A DNA stretch of 64,000 nucleotides from Ignavibacteriales bacterium (GTDB lineage: Bacteria > Bacteroidota > Ignavibacteria > Tepidaquicellales > Tepidaquicellaceae): the NCBI GenBank assembly GCA_020635255.1, contig JACKAC010000002.1:310001-374000 (forward strand). The letters are read 5' to 3'. Made by a program: the position numbers and the translations under genes. This document shows positions 17,577 through 26,405 of the stretch, in pieces; the stretch's first letter is position 1, and each line of letters opens with the position of its first letter. The notes under the pieces are model-generated. The model saw only the letters and a program-made list of their open reading frames with translations, did not search any database and had not been told where the DNA came from.

Positions 17577-18719
17577 ATGAAATTCAACATTACAGGTGAA
17601 GAGTTTGTAAATTCACTTTCAAAGCTGAGTTCAGTATTGCCTTCGAGGTCGACACTTCCAATTCTTGACAATATTTTATTTGAGCTTGAGGGGAACACAC
17701 TAAAGCTTATGGCATCTGATCTCGAGATCTCCGTACGAACTACTCTTGAAGTAGATGGTGAGTCTGATGGATCGGTTGCCGTCGATGGTAAACGCCTGCT
17801 TAATGTTGCAAGAACGCTTCCAAGTGAAAACCTTAAGATAGAATCCAACGACAAAAACAAACTCACGATAAAAACCAAGAAGGGAAAATATACATTACCA
17901 GGTGAATCTGCGGAAGAATTTCCAATGCCAGAGGAAAGAGATGATTTCAATAAGATCGAACTCGACGGGTCCGTGTTGAGAAGATTCATAGGTAAAGTGA
18001 TCCATGCAGTTAATACCGATGAGATAAGAAGGAACATGGCGGGAATATTGTTTGATATTAAATCGAATGAATTAAGACTTGTTGCGACTGACGGCTTTAG
18101 ACTGGGAAAGATCATCAAATCGGATTTTAAACACCAGGGTATTCCACAAAGCAATCTCATTGTGCCAACAAAGACGTGCCAGCTATATTTAAGATTAAAC
18201 AGCAATAATGATACAACACTTGAGTTTGATAACAATGTATTGAAGATATCCTTTGAAGGGATTGAGATTTTTTCAAAACTGATCGATGATACTTTCCCCA
18301 ATTATGAAACCGTGATACCAAAAGAAAATGACAAGAAGTTGAAAGTTCAAAAGAGTGATCTGCAAAGCTCGCTCAAAAGAGCTGAGATCGTGGCTGACGT
18401 TATAACAAAGAGAGTAAAACTGGAGATCTCTGATAAATCGATGACCGTAAAAGCTGATAACCCTGAGATAGGATCTGAAGGAGAAGAAATCATTGACATT
18501 GAATTTATTGAGAATGATTCAGGTGAGGAGGATTATTCAAAAAATCCGTTTGTAATTGCATTTAATGCAGGATATCTGCTGGATTGCGTATCACAGATCG
18601 ATACTGACGAGGTGTTATTCTCATTTAGCTCACCTTCTAAAGCCACCATAGCCCATCCTTCGGAGCAGGAGGAAAATGAAAATTTTATGGAGCTGGTAAT
18701 GCCGGTTCGAATCGGCTAA
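17577..18719 (+). CDS. dnaN: DNA polymerase III beta subunit (sliding clamp)
   Basis: 380 residues. The clamp pattern of three similar domains is seen: N-terminal RSTLPILDNILFE, middle RRNMAGILFD, and the conserved C-terminus ending MPVRIG (the usual end is MPMRL). The C-terminal domain has an insertion or acidic stretch (FIENDSGEEDYSKNP) compared with the standard clamp. It holds the polymerase on DNA. It opens the replication block dnaN-recF-dciA-gyrB, with recF 25 bases downstream. Confidence 0.95.
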   Translation: MKFNITGEEFVNSLSKLSSVLPSRSTLPILDNILFELEGNTLKLMASDLEISVRTTLEVDGESDGSVAVDGKRLLNVARTLPSENLKIESNDKNKLTIKTKKGKYTLPGESAEEFPMPEERDDFNKIELDGSVLRRFIGKVIHAVNTDEIRRNMAGILFDIKSNELRLVATDGFRLGKIIKSDFKHQGIPQSNLIVPTKTCQLYLRLNSNNDTTLEFDNNVLKISFEGIEIFSKLIDDTFPNYETVIPKENDKKLKVQKSDLQSSLKRAEIVADVITKRVKLEISDKSMTVKADNPEIGSEGEEIIDIEFIENDSGEEDYSKNPFVIAFNAGYLLDCVSQIDTDEVLFSFSSPSKATIAHPSEQEENENFMELVMPVRIG

Positions 18720-18744
18720 AGTACAGCCTTGCAGAGGATGGAGA

Positions 18745-19929
18745 GTGATCTTAAAGAAATTCAAACTTGTAAACTTCAGGAATTATCCCGAACTGGAGCT
18801 TAGCTTTAATGCAAAGTTTAATTATATCTATGGCGATAACGGGCATGGGAAGACGAACATACTTGAGGCGATTTCGTTGCTGACTTTCGGGAAGAGTTTT
18901 ATTGGTTCAGGCGAAATAGATTGTGTTATGTTCGGGGAGAAAGAGTTCTTTGTTACCGGAGAGTTTGTGAATGAAATGGATAATACTGACCTTGTGGTGC
19001 TTAACTATAATAGCGAAACAAGAAAGAAAGTATATCATTTAAACAGAGATCCGGTTCGTTCATTCTCTTCAGATCTTTTTGGAAGGATACCGGTAGTGTT
19101 TCTTTCGCCTCACAGCCTCAATATTACTTATGGCAATCCGGGTGAAAGAAGGAAGTTCTTCGACATAATAATCTCTCAAACCGGCACAATATACCTGGAT
19201 AATCTGAAGAAACTTGTTAAGCTGGTGAAGCTTAAGAATGCTCTTTTGAAAGCAGGAAGCAGGTATGCACCTTCGGAAAAAGATGATCTGCTGAATTCAT
19301 ATAATGAGAAACTGGCTGATGTAGGATCTGAGATAATATTCAGGAGGCTGATCTTTTTAAAAGAGTTTAAGTCGTTCTTCGAAAAGAATTTCAGATATCT
19401 TACCGCTGAGGATAATTATTGCAGTATTATTTATTATTCGGATGTTATAGGTGAAGTAAAGCATGATGAGATAGATGAATATACTCCCGGCGAAATTAAG
19501 GAAAAGATCGAAGCCGTTCTCATAGAGAGAAGGAAGGAAGAAATCGACAGAGGATTGACTCTTGTGGGTCCTCAGAGAGATGACTTCTTGTTCAAGCTGG
19601 AGAAAGATAAGAGTGAAAATACGGGTGAAGTATTTGACCTTAAAAATCACGCTTCGCAAGGAGAGCATAAGACTTTCGTTGTGGCGCTTATTTTAGCAGA
19701 GTTTGATTTTCTAAAAGAGAAAAGAGATACTGCACCGTTACTTTTATTAGATGATATACTTTCAGAGCTTGATTCGGGCAGGGTGTTTAAGATCATATTA
19801 CATCTGAAAGAATTCGGGCAGATATTCCTTACAACGACGGGTGAGGATTATCTTAAAAAGATAGAAGAGATGTACGGGGAAGACGAAATAGAAGTTTTTA
19901 AAGTTGTACGCGGTAATGTAACAGAGTAA
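18745..19929 (+). CDS. recF: DNA replication and repair protein RecF
   Basis: 394 residues starting at GTG. It has the ABC/SMC-type ATPase elements of RecF: Walker A in GDNGHGKTN (residues about 31-39), signature ASQGEHKTF and Walker B LLLDDILSELD. RecF binds gapped DNA ends and helps load RecA. The gene lies between dnaN and a DciA-like gene, an order usual in bacterial origin regions. Confidence 0.95.
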   Translation: MILKKFKLVNFRNYPELELSFNAKFNYIYGDNGHGKTNILEAISLLTFGKSFIGSGEIDCVMFGEKEFFVTGEFVNEMDNTDLVVLNYNSETRKKVYHLNRDPVRSFSSDLFGRIPVVFLSPHSLNITYGNPGERRKFFDIIISQTGTIYLDNLKKLVKLVKLKNALLKAGSRYAPSEKDDLLNSYNEKLADVGSEIIFRRLIFLKEFKSFFEKNFRYLTAEDNYCSIIYYSDVIGEVKHDEIDEYTPGEIKEKIEAVLIERRKEEIDRGLTLVGPQRDDFLFKLEKDKSENTGEVFDLKNHASQGEHKTFVVALILAEFDFLKEKRDTAPLLLLDDILSELDSGRVFKIILHLKEFGQIFLTTTGEDYLKKIEEMYGEDEIEVFKVVRGNVTE

Positions 19930-19933
19930 TAGA

Positions 19934-20248
19934 ATGCATAAAAAGATCGATACAAAAACAAGAATGAACAAGACGATTAGCCTTAAAGAGGAGCTGGATG
20001 AGTTCATGAGATACTTTGGTGTCGATGGCAGGATGCAGGAGTTAAAGATATACGATGCCTGGGAGGAATGTGTAGGAAGCTCAATCGCAAAGCATTCCGA
20101 GCCGGTGGAGATAAGAAATTCAAAGCTATTCGTGAAGGCTGAAAATAGTGTCTGGAGATACGAGCTTTCACTTAAGAAAACGGAAATAATAGACAACCTA
20201 AATAAAGTTTTAAAAAAATCAACAATTAAGGAAATAGTATTTAGATAA
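19934..20248 (+). CDS. dciA: DciA/DUF721 family protein (probable replicative helicase loader)
   Basis: 104 residues, basic, with the DUF721 pattern WEECVGSSIAKHSEPVEIRN followed by LFVKAENSVWRYEL, the compact KH-like domain of DciA. DciA is the helicase operator protein of bacteria that lack DnaC/DnaI; that role is known from the family and inferred here. It is four bases after recF and four before gyrB, so it is part of one operon. Confidence 0.85.
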   Translation: MHKKIDTKTRMNKTISLKEELDEFMRYFGVDGRMQELKIYDAWEECVGSSIAKHSEPVEIRNSKLFVKAENSVWRYELSLKKTEIIDNLNKVLKKSTIKEIVFR

Positions 20249-20252
20249 TTTT

Positions 20253-22283
20253 ATGGCAAAAGCAAAAGAGAATAAAGTAGCAAAACAGGAAAGTAAGGGT
20301 AACGACTATAAAGAGAGTGATATTAAAGTTCTCAAAGGGCTGGAACACGTCAGGAAAAGACCGGCTATGTATATTGGAGACGTTTCTTCACGCGGACTTC
20401 ATCACCTTGTAAACGAAGTTGTTGATAATGCGATAGACGAAGCGTTAGCTGGTGTCTGCGACAGGATCGTGGTTACTATTCACAAGGACGGTTCTGTTTC
20501 GGTAGAGGATAACGGGCGGGGTATCCCAACCGGTATTCACCCAACTGAGAAGATATCCACACTTGAACTTGTTATGACACAGCTAAATGCGGGTGGTAAG
20601 TTCGATAGGAATACTTATAAGGTGTCCGGCGGACTTCACGGCGTTGGTGTCTCAGTCGTGAATGCGCTCAGTGAGTGGCTGGAAGCCGAAGTATATAGGA
20701 ATGGAGAGATATTTAAGCAGAAGTATATAAGAGGCGTTCCTACGTCCAAAGTTAAGGCAGTAGGAAAGGTAAAGCAAAAAACCGGCTCCATTATAACGTT
20801 TAAGCCCGATGCAGAGATATTCAGAACGACTGAGTTTAAATTTTCAACGCTAGAAGCCAGGATGCGAGAACTTGCTTACCTTAATAAAGGCATAACGATA
20901 ATATTTAAAGATGAAAGAGACGGCAAGGAAGAGAAGTTTAATTTCAAAGGCGGTCTCATTGATTTTGTAAAATATCTCGATGAAGGTGAAAAATCCATTA
21001 GTGGTAAACCTATATATGTAGAAGGCGAGAGGGAGAGCATACAGGTGGAAATAGCATTCCAATATAATCTTTCCTTCAATGATAATATGATCTCTTTTGT
21101 GAATAACATTAATACACATGAAGGAGGCACACATCTCGAAGGATTCAAAGCCGCTCTGACACGAACACTTAATAATTACGGAACTAAAAATAACATTATA
21201 AAAAAGGATCTCCAGCTGACAGGTGATGATTTCAGAGAAGGAATAACTGCGATAATAAGTGTGAAAGTCCCTGAGCCGCAATTTGAAGGACAAACGAAAA
21301 CGAAACTTGGTAACAGCGAGGTAAAGGGTATTGTACAATCCATTACAGGTGAACAGCTAGGCAATTACCTCGAAGAGAATCCATCCGTTGCCAAAAAGAT
21401 ACTCGAGAAATGTATTTCAGCGGCTGAGGCAAGAATGGCGGCAAGGAAAGCTCGTGATTTGGCCAGGAGAAAGAACGCCCTCGATATTGGTGGGCTTCCC
21501 GGTAAGCTTGCCGATTGCTCAATAACTAATCCTGATGAATGTGAAATTTACCTTGTTGAGGGTGACTCCGCAGGTGGTACTGCTAAGCAAGGAAGAGATA
21601 GGCGCTTTCAGGCTATTCTCCCATTAAGAGGTAAGATACTAAACGTAGAGAAGGCGAGGATAAATAAGATCCTTGCTAACGAAGAAATAAAATCCATTAT
21701 AACAGCGATCGGAGCTGGATTGGGAAGCTCAGAGGAGTTCGATGAATCGAAAGTCCGTTACGGAAAGATAATCCTTATGTGTGATGCTGACGTCGACGGC
21801 TCCCATATAAGAACACTCTTGCTTACTTTCTTTTACAGGCACATGAAAGATATTATTGAATCGGGTAAGCTTTACATTGCACAACCCCCACTATACAAGA
21901 TAAAAAAGGGAAGTACAGAGCAGTATGCGTATGATGAGGCTGAGAGAGATACAATTTTGAAATCGTTGAAAGTTGATAAGAAAACTATTGCCAACGGTGC
22001 AGATGAACATGAAGAGGAAGATCTTCCCGAGGAAGGAGCGGAAGTAATCAAAACCACTAAAGGTGCTAAAGTAACCATCTCCCGCTTTAAAGGTTTAGGC
22101 GAAATGAATCCAGAACAGCTTTGGTCTACAACTATGAATCCGGAAACAAGAACGATCGTTAAGGTTACGAATGAAAATGCGGCGGCGGCTGATAAGATAT
22201 TCAGAACATTGATGGGTGAGGAAGTAGAGCCCAGAAGAAAATTCATCGAGGAGAATGCCCGCTACGCAAACATTGACGCATAA
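20253..22283 (+). CDS. gyrB: DNA gyrase subunit B
   Basis: 676 residues. Diagnostic parts are the GHKL ATPase domain (KRPAMYIGDVSSRGLHHL, EVVDNAIDEA, VSGGLHGVGVSVVNALS), the transducer domain, and the TOPRIM domain with EGDSAGGTAKQGRDR and DADVDGSHIRTLLLTFFYR. The C-terminus has the conserved GLGEMNPEQLWSTTMNPE segment. An acidic insertion (DEHEEEDLPEEGAE) sits shortly before it. The enzyme supercoils DNA with GyrA; gyrA is not in the window. It ends 11-29 bases inside the start region of the following outer-membrane gene. Confidence 0.95.
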   Translation: MAKAKENKVAKQESKGNDYKESDIKVLKGLEHVRKRPAMYIGDVSSRGLHHLVNEVVDNAIDEALAGVCDRIVVTIHKDGSVSVEDNGRGIPTGIHPTEKISTLELVMTQLNAGGKFDRNTYKVSGGLHGVGVSVVNALSEWLEAEVYRNGEIFKQKYIRGVPTSKVKAVGKVKQKTGSIITFKPDAEIFRTTEFKFSTLEARMRELAYLNKGITIIFKDERDGKEEKFNFKGGLIDFVKYLDEGEKSISGKPIYVEGERESIQVEIAFQYNLSFNDNMISFVNNINTHEGGTHLEGFKAALTRTLNNYGTKNNIIKKDLQLTGDDFREGITAIISVKVPEPQFEGQTKTKLGNSEVKGIVQSITGEQLGNYLEENPSVAKKILEKCISAAEARMAARKARDLARRKNALDIGGLPGKLADCSITNPDECEIYLVEGDSAGGTAKQGRDRRFQAILPLRGKILNVEKARINKILANEEIKSIITAIGAGLGSSEEFDESKVRYGKIILMCDADVDGSHIRTLLLTFFYRHMKDIIESGKLYIAQPPLYKIKKGSTEQYAYDEAERDTILKSLKVDKKTIANGADEHEEEDLPEEGAEVIKTTKGAKVTISRFKGLGEMNPEQLWSTTMNPETRTIVKVTNENAAAADKIFRTLMGEEVEPRRKFIEENARYANIDA

Positions 22284-23010
22284 AATAAAATTCTTACGCT
22301 CGGGGTCAATTTTTATTGTCTCGTTTATGCTGGTTTTTATTTTCTCCAGTAGTTTATTTGGACAAAATAAAAACCCCGACTCCTTTAGTCAGTTAAATAA
22401 GAAAAACAGTTACATATCTTTTTCTTTTGGTATGGGTGCTAACTACAGCAGTAATCCGTCCATTATTACTTTCATTGAGGGTGACATACCTTCATACAAT
22501 ATCATCCCTTCTGACGAACGCCTTTCGACACTAGATGGAGGATTAGAATTTTTTTCCGGGATAGAATACCAGCTTGCAAAGAATTTTTCCATAAAAGGTG
22601 AGTACTCATTCTTTACTAAATCATTTTCGGTTACAAGGTTTCCTAATTATGAATATTCATACATAAACCACCAGCCTTATATTTTGTTTAATTATATTAT
22701 ACCGGATAAGAACAGCTTTATAAAGATCGGAGCAGGTCCCGGATATATAATCACTAATTTTTCTGCCAAAAGATTTGGAGCGGAAACCAAATATCACTCC
22801 AGTGGATTTGGTATTATGGGTGAGGGTGTGGCTAATCTGCAGATCAGCAGTAATGTTGGTGGCTACGTGAGCGTGTACACTTTTAAGACATTTACCGGAG
22901 ACCTTAAAGATGATAACGGAATACCTCTGTTGAATAATAATGGTGAAGCAGTTAATTCAAGTAGTTTTGGAGTTGGTTTACGCCTCGGAATGGAAATCTT
23001 CATCTTCTAA
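22255..23010 (+). CDS. Outer-membrane beta-barrel protein (predicted)
   Basis: 251 residues as read from ATG at 22255, within the end of gyrB. An in-frame TTG at 22273 would start the same signal peptide (SIFIVSFMLVFIFSSSLFGQ) with a shorter overlap, so the exact start is open. The rest has alternating hydrophobic/aromatic strands (NFSIKGEYSFFTKSF, PYILFNYIIP, FIKIGAGPGYIITN) and ends in SSFGVGLRLGMEIFIF, typical of small OmpA/OmpW-like porin barrels with a terminal aromatic residue. No specific family or cargo is recognised. Co-transcription with gyrB is suggested only by overlap. Confidence 0.72.
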   Translation: MPATQTLTHKIKFLRSGSIFIVSFMLVFIFSSSLFGQNKNPDSFSQLNKKNSYISFSFGMGANYSSNPSIITFIEGDIPSYNIIPSDERLSTLDGGLEFFSGIEYQLAKNFSIKGEYSFFTKSFSVTRFPNYEYSYINHQPYILFNYIIPDKNSFIKIGAGPGYIITNFSAKRFGAETKYHSSGFGIMGEGVANLQISSNVGGYVSVYTFKTFTGDLKDDNGIPLLNNNGEAVNSSSFGVGLRLGMEIFIF

Positions 23011-23021
23011 TTTACTCATAG

Positions 23022-23852
23022 ATGGACGAAATAATTAAAGCTGTTGTTTATGGAGCAATACAAGGGTTAACAGAGTTCATTCCTATCAGTAGTACAGCAC
23101 ACCTAAGAGTTATTCCGGCTTTACTGGGCTGGAAAGATGCAGGAGCCGCGTTCAGTGCGGTAATTCAGATGGGTACGCTTATTGCCACTCTCATTTATTT
23201 TCGAACTGACATTATCAATCTTACTAAAGGATTCTTTTCCGCTCTAAAGAATAAAGACTTCATCTCAAATCCCGAGTCCCGGATATTTATTCTTATCATT
23301 ATAGGCACGATCCCCATTGGGATTTGTGGGTTACTTTTCAAAAAGTTTATAGAAGGTGATGCTAGAGGTTTATACGTCATCAGTGCGTCATTAATATTAC
23401 TTGCTATTGTGCTTTTTATTGCCGAGAAGGTTGGAACTCGTAAAAAGGAGTTTGAAGAGATCACAATAAAAGACGGAATTATCATTGGACTGGCACAGGC
23501 GCTTGCTCTGATACCGGGAAGCTCAAGAAGCGGTGTTACTATTACAGCCGGTTTATTCCGGGGATTAAAAAGAGACGTAACTGCCCGGTATTCATTTCTA
23601 CTTAGTATTCCTGCTATTGGTTTGAGCGGTCTATACGAGCTTTATTCTGAGCGCACAACATTATTGAATGAGAATTTTACTGTGCTGATAATTGCTACGG
23701 TTGTTTCAGGAGTAGTAGGTTATCTCTCGATTGCATTCCTTATCCGCTACTTAAAGACACACTCTAATATGGTTTTTATTATATATAGAATTGTTTTAGG
23801 CCTCATCATTATCTTATTGTTAAGTCAGGGAATCCTGAGCAACTTAGAATAA
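23022..23852 (+). CDS. uppP: Undecaprenyl-diphosphatase UppP (BacA)
   Basis: 276 residues, polytopic membrane protein. The UppP signatures PISSTAHLRVIPALLGW near the N-terminus and PGSSRSGVTITAGLF in the second half (with the catalytic Ser/Arg) are present. The enzyme dephosphorylates undecaprenyl diphosphate so that the lipid carrier for cell-wall and O-antigen synthesis can be reused, and its loss gives bacitracin sensitivity. It starts 11 bases after the barrel-protein stop and probably shares its transcript. Confidence 0.95.
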   Translation: MDEIIKAVVYGAIQGLTEFIPISSTAHLRVIPALLGWKDAGAAFSAVIQMGTLIATLIYFRTDIINLTKGFFSALKNKDFISNPESRIFILIIIGTIPIGICGLLFKKFIEGDARGLYVISASLILLAIVLFIAEKVGTRKKEFEEITIKDGIIIGLAQALALIPGSSRSGVTITAGLFRGLKRDVTARYSFLLSIPAIGLSGLYELYSERTTLLNENFTVLIIATVVSGVVGYLSIAFLIRYLKTHSNMVFIIYRIVLGLIIILLLSQGILSNLE

Positions 23853-23990
23853 AACATACATATAATCCACTGCCTTTTCTCTTTGTAAAATTATAATTGT
23901 ATTGAATTTATAGAGTAAAATTTTTAAATATTAGGTAGAACTATTTTTGATAAATCTGGTTTAATGGTAGTGAGGAGAGAAAGGACGAAA

Positions 23991-24482
23991 ATGAAAACAC
24001 TATTAAAATTATTTATAGGTCTGTTTTTAGTGACTGGATTATCCACTGCGCACGGTCAAACCATTTATAGTTTTACTGACGGTTTGAATGCCGCAAAGTC
24101 ACAGGGTAAAAAAATAGTTATCAATATCTATTCCGACTCCGACAAGTGGAGTCAGAAGATGGATAGCGAGGTATATTCTCAGGCTGACGTAAAAGATCTT
24201 CTTGGATCCTTTATATATATAAAGCTTAATGCCGCTGGTAGCGAATCGTATGATTATAAGGGAAAAAAATACAGCGCTGCCGAACTTGCTAAAGCACTTG
24301 GCTTGACCAGTTATCCGACGCATGCTTTTATGACTGCGTCAGGGGATGTTATAAAGTTTAAATATAATGGAGTTGAGTCGGTGAGTTTCCCGGGATACGT
24401 CGATGCAGGTGACTTTAAGAGTATACTTATATATTTCAGGGACGGAAAATATTCTGATACGGATCTCTCGACTGTACTTTAA
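23991..24482 (+). CDS. Secreted thioredoxin-fold protein lacking the CxxC motif
   Basis: The ATG at 23991 has a strong upstream AGGAGAGAAAGGA and opens a signal peptide (MKTLLKLFIGLFLVTGLSTAHGQ), so 163 residues. The fold of the thioredoxin-like family is seen in the order: helix KSQGKKIVINIYSD, then DKWSQKMDSEVYS in the place where WCxxCKxMDxEVF is normal, then a cis-Pro loop SYPTHAFM and a final helix. The redox pair is replaced (DKWSQK) and no cysteine exists in the mature part. Redox activity is therefore unlikely; a binding or chaperone role is a guess. It converges with coaD, overlapping by four bases. Confidence 0.7.
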   Translation: MKTLLKLFIGLFLVTGLSTAHGQTIYSFTDGLNAAKSQGKKIVINIYSDSDKWSQKMDSEVYSQADVKDLLGSFIYIKLNAAGSESYDYKGKKYSAAELAKALGLTSYPTHAFMTASGDVIKFKYNGVESVSFPGYVDAGDFKSILIYFRDGKYSDTDLSTVL

Positions 24483-24964
24483 CGGGAGTTTTTCCCTTTT
24501 AATTTTTCCAGTACATAAGCCGGAACGAAGTCGGTTATATCCGCGTTAAATTTTGCAAGTTCGCGGATGAGTGAGGAATTTAGATAGGTATATTTTTCAT
24601 TGGGCATTAAAAAGATGGTGTTTATGCCGGGAGCAAGTTTCCTGTTAGTTAAAGACATTTGAAATTCATATTCGAAATCTGATATAGCACGCAAGCCTCT
24701 AATAATAACAGAGGCTTGTTTTTTTTTCGCGAGATCTACCAACAGTCCGTCGAATGCATCGACCTCCACATTGTCAAATCCGGAAGTGACATTCTCTATC
24801 ATATCCTTGCGTTCATCTTTTGTAAAAAGTGGAGCTTTACTTGTATTAACTGCAACAGTTACTATGACCTTGCTGAATAAAGCGGATGCTCTTTCGATGA
24901 TATCAAGATGACCATTTGTAATTGGATCGAATGTACCGGGATATACTGCCGTGATGTTTTCCAT
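24479..24964 (-). CDS. coaD: Phosphopantetheine adenylyltransferase
   Basis: 161 residues. The nucleotidyltransferase motif PGTFDPITNGHLDII at the N-terminus, RGLRAISDFEYEFQMSLTNR, and NSSLIRELAKFNADI are those of CoaD, which makes dephospho-CoA from 4'-phosphopantetheine in the fourth step of coenzyme A synthesis. It is the last gene of the reverse-strand run comEA-like, PilM-like, rsmD, coaD. The rsmD-coaD pair is a common neighbour combination in many bacteria. Confidence 0.96.
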   Translation of the reverse strand: MENITAVYPGTFDPITNGHLDIIERASALFSKVIVTVAVNTSKAPLFTKDERKDMIENVTSGFDNVEVDAFDGLLVDLAKKKQASVIIRGLRAISDFEYEFQMSLTNRKLAPGINTIFLMPNEKYTYLNSSLIRELAKFNADITDFVPAYVLEKLKGKNSR

Positions 24965-24976
24965 GCTGTAATAAAA

Positions 24977-25495
24977 CTATTTCTTAAATTCAAAAAAAGT
25001 CAATGATGTCTCACCAAAATCCTTTCGTAACATGACGGTTTGCCCTTCAAATCCGGTACTTGACGAATGTTCCAATATCAAGTATTGTGTTTTTCCGGAG
25101 GCTTCTTCAATGAGAAAGTCATAATCTTTAAAAGAATAAGGAGGGTCTGCAAAAGTTATATTAAAACTTTCTTCAGTTTTTTTTAGATATCTAAAAGCAT
25201 CAGCTTTTCTGACTTTTACATTATCGTTTATTTCAAGCATATCAACATTTTCTTTTATAGTACTAATATCCTTATCCACAAAAACAGCTTCTAACGCTCC
25301 TCGCGATAAGCACTCTATGCCCAGACTGCCCGTTCCGCAGAAGAGGTCGAGCACTTTTGTCTGGTTGAGGTCAATTCTATTTGTGATTAGATTAAAGAGT
25401 GTTTCACGCACTCGGTCGGTTGTAGGTCTTACCTTTGATGTTTTTGGAGGGGATTTTAGCCTTCTGCCTTTATAAGCTCCGGATATAATCCTCAT
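24977..25495 (-). CDS. rsmD: 16S rRNA (guanine(966)-N(2))-methyltransferase RsmD
   Basis: 172 residues. It begins MRIISGAYKGRRLKSP and has KVRPTTDRVRETLFN, the SAM-binding LDLFCGTGSLGIECLSRGA and the catalytic FADPPYSF (D/NPPY motif), which together identify RsmD, a methyltransferase acting on small-subunit rRNA. The ATG shares its first base with the stop of the preceding gene. Confidence 0.95.
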   Translation of the reverse strand: MRIISGAYKGRRLKSPPKTSKVRPTTDRVRETLFNLITNRIDLNQTKVLDLFCGTGSLGIECLSRGALEAVFVDKDISTIKENVDMLEINDNVKVRKADAFRYLKKTEESFNITFADPPYSFKDYDFLIEEASGKTQYLILEHSSSTGFEGQTVMLRKDFGETSLTFFEFKK

Positions 25496-26403
25496 TATTC
25501 ATGCTCCATTGCCTTTAGAACAAGACCGAATAACGGTGCGAATCTTGCTCCCGAACTGAAATGCAAGATATTGTCGATTGAAGCCCCCTGTCCAAATCTT
25601 TCCAGAGGATCCAGTATCTTTATTTCCTTGTTCTCGTACTTTTGCTCCAGGTATTCCTTTACAGATTCAAGGAGGCTTTCTCCATAAATATATATCTCTT
25701 TTGCTCTCTCAAAGCTCTCATTTATTTCAAGGCTCGCAAGTTGTTTGTCAAGCTCTCTTTTAAAATCAAACGATCCGGTGTATGAGTAATCAAAATATTT
25801 GATGTCGTCTCTGTCATTTATAGATATGTCTATCCGTCCCGGTTTTAAACCAAGCAGGATATATTGTTCGTCGGATTCGATCAAGCCTGAAACAGCAGAG
25901 TGATCGCAGTCGAATATATTTATCTTCAGTCCGCACTCATCGAATATTCGTCTAAAAAAATTAATAATATTGCGATCTATTCCCAGGACAAGCACGGTGT
26001 AAGTGTTATCAGAGTCATCTTCGTTTAATTTATTTAAACGGTAAAAGTTTATATTAAAATTCTCATAGTCATCCGGGTAATAGATCGAAGTATCCCATAA
26101 TATATTGGACGATGTAACTTGTTCGTCTTCGGCAACTTCGAGCGGCATAACATTTGAAAACATTTGCATTGTATTTAAAACAAGGTTTACGCTTGTAAAA
26201 GATATATCGTCTATCTTTTTGAGATTATCGCATATGATGGAAGCGAGTTCGGAGATAAGGTGTTCGTCCCCATGATGATCGGGGATCTCATTGTCGAAAT
26301 CAAAATCTGTTTCAAGCTCGGAAATATGAGTAAGCTTTTTGTCGTCATTTATCGCGGCAAACCTTATACTATTTCCGGAAAATCCTATTGCTAATGAGAT
26401 CAA
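25495..26403 (-). CDS. PilM-like/DUF3822-like actin-fold protein, unknown function
   Basis: 302 residues, no signal peptide. The opening MISLAIGFSGNSIRFAAINDDK reads like the first phosphate loop of ASKHA proteins such as PilM, and the second half (CDHSAVSGLIESDEQYILLG and KYFDYSYTGSFDFKRELDKQL) follows the PilM layout, but the motifs are too degenerate to name the function. The neighbours rsmD and coaD are where Bacteroidetes carry the DUF3822 family, so a relative of that family is another reading. A ComEA-like gene precedes it by two bases. Possible link to type IV pilus or DNA uptake, inferred only from position and fold. Confidence 0.5.
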   Translation of the reverse strand: MISLAIGFSGNSIRFAAINDDKKLTHISELETDFDFDNEIPDHHGDEHLISELASIICDNLKKIDDISFTSVNLVLNTMQMFSNVMPLEVAEDEQVTSSNILWDTSIYYPDDYENFNINFYRLNKLNEDDSDNTYTVLVLGIDRNIINFFRRIFDECGLKINIFDCDHSAVSGLIESDEQYILLGLKPGRIDISINDRDDIKYFDYSYTGSFDFKRELDKQLASLEINESFERAKEIYIYGESLLESVKEYLEQKYENKEIKILDPLERFGQGASIDNILHFSSGARFAPLFGLVLKAMEHE

Positions 26404-26405
26404 GT

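Noticed and set aside
17561..18301. Long open frame (246 residues) on the reverse strand
   Set aside because: It is antisense to dnaN, has no family resemblance and low-complexity Ser/Leu composition, typical of a shadow frame.
18707..18716. GGTTCGAATC, which looks like the T-arm of a tRNA
   Set aside because: It lies in frame inside the dnaN C-terminus (encoding the end of MPVRIG) and no acceptor or anticodon arm can be built around it.
20850..21338. Reverse-strand open frame of 162 residues
   Set aside because: Antisense to gyrB with no recognisable domain or initiation signals; gyrB is secure.
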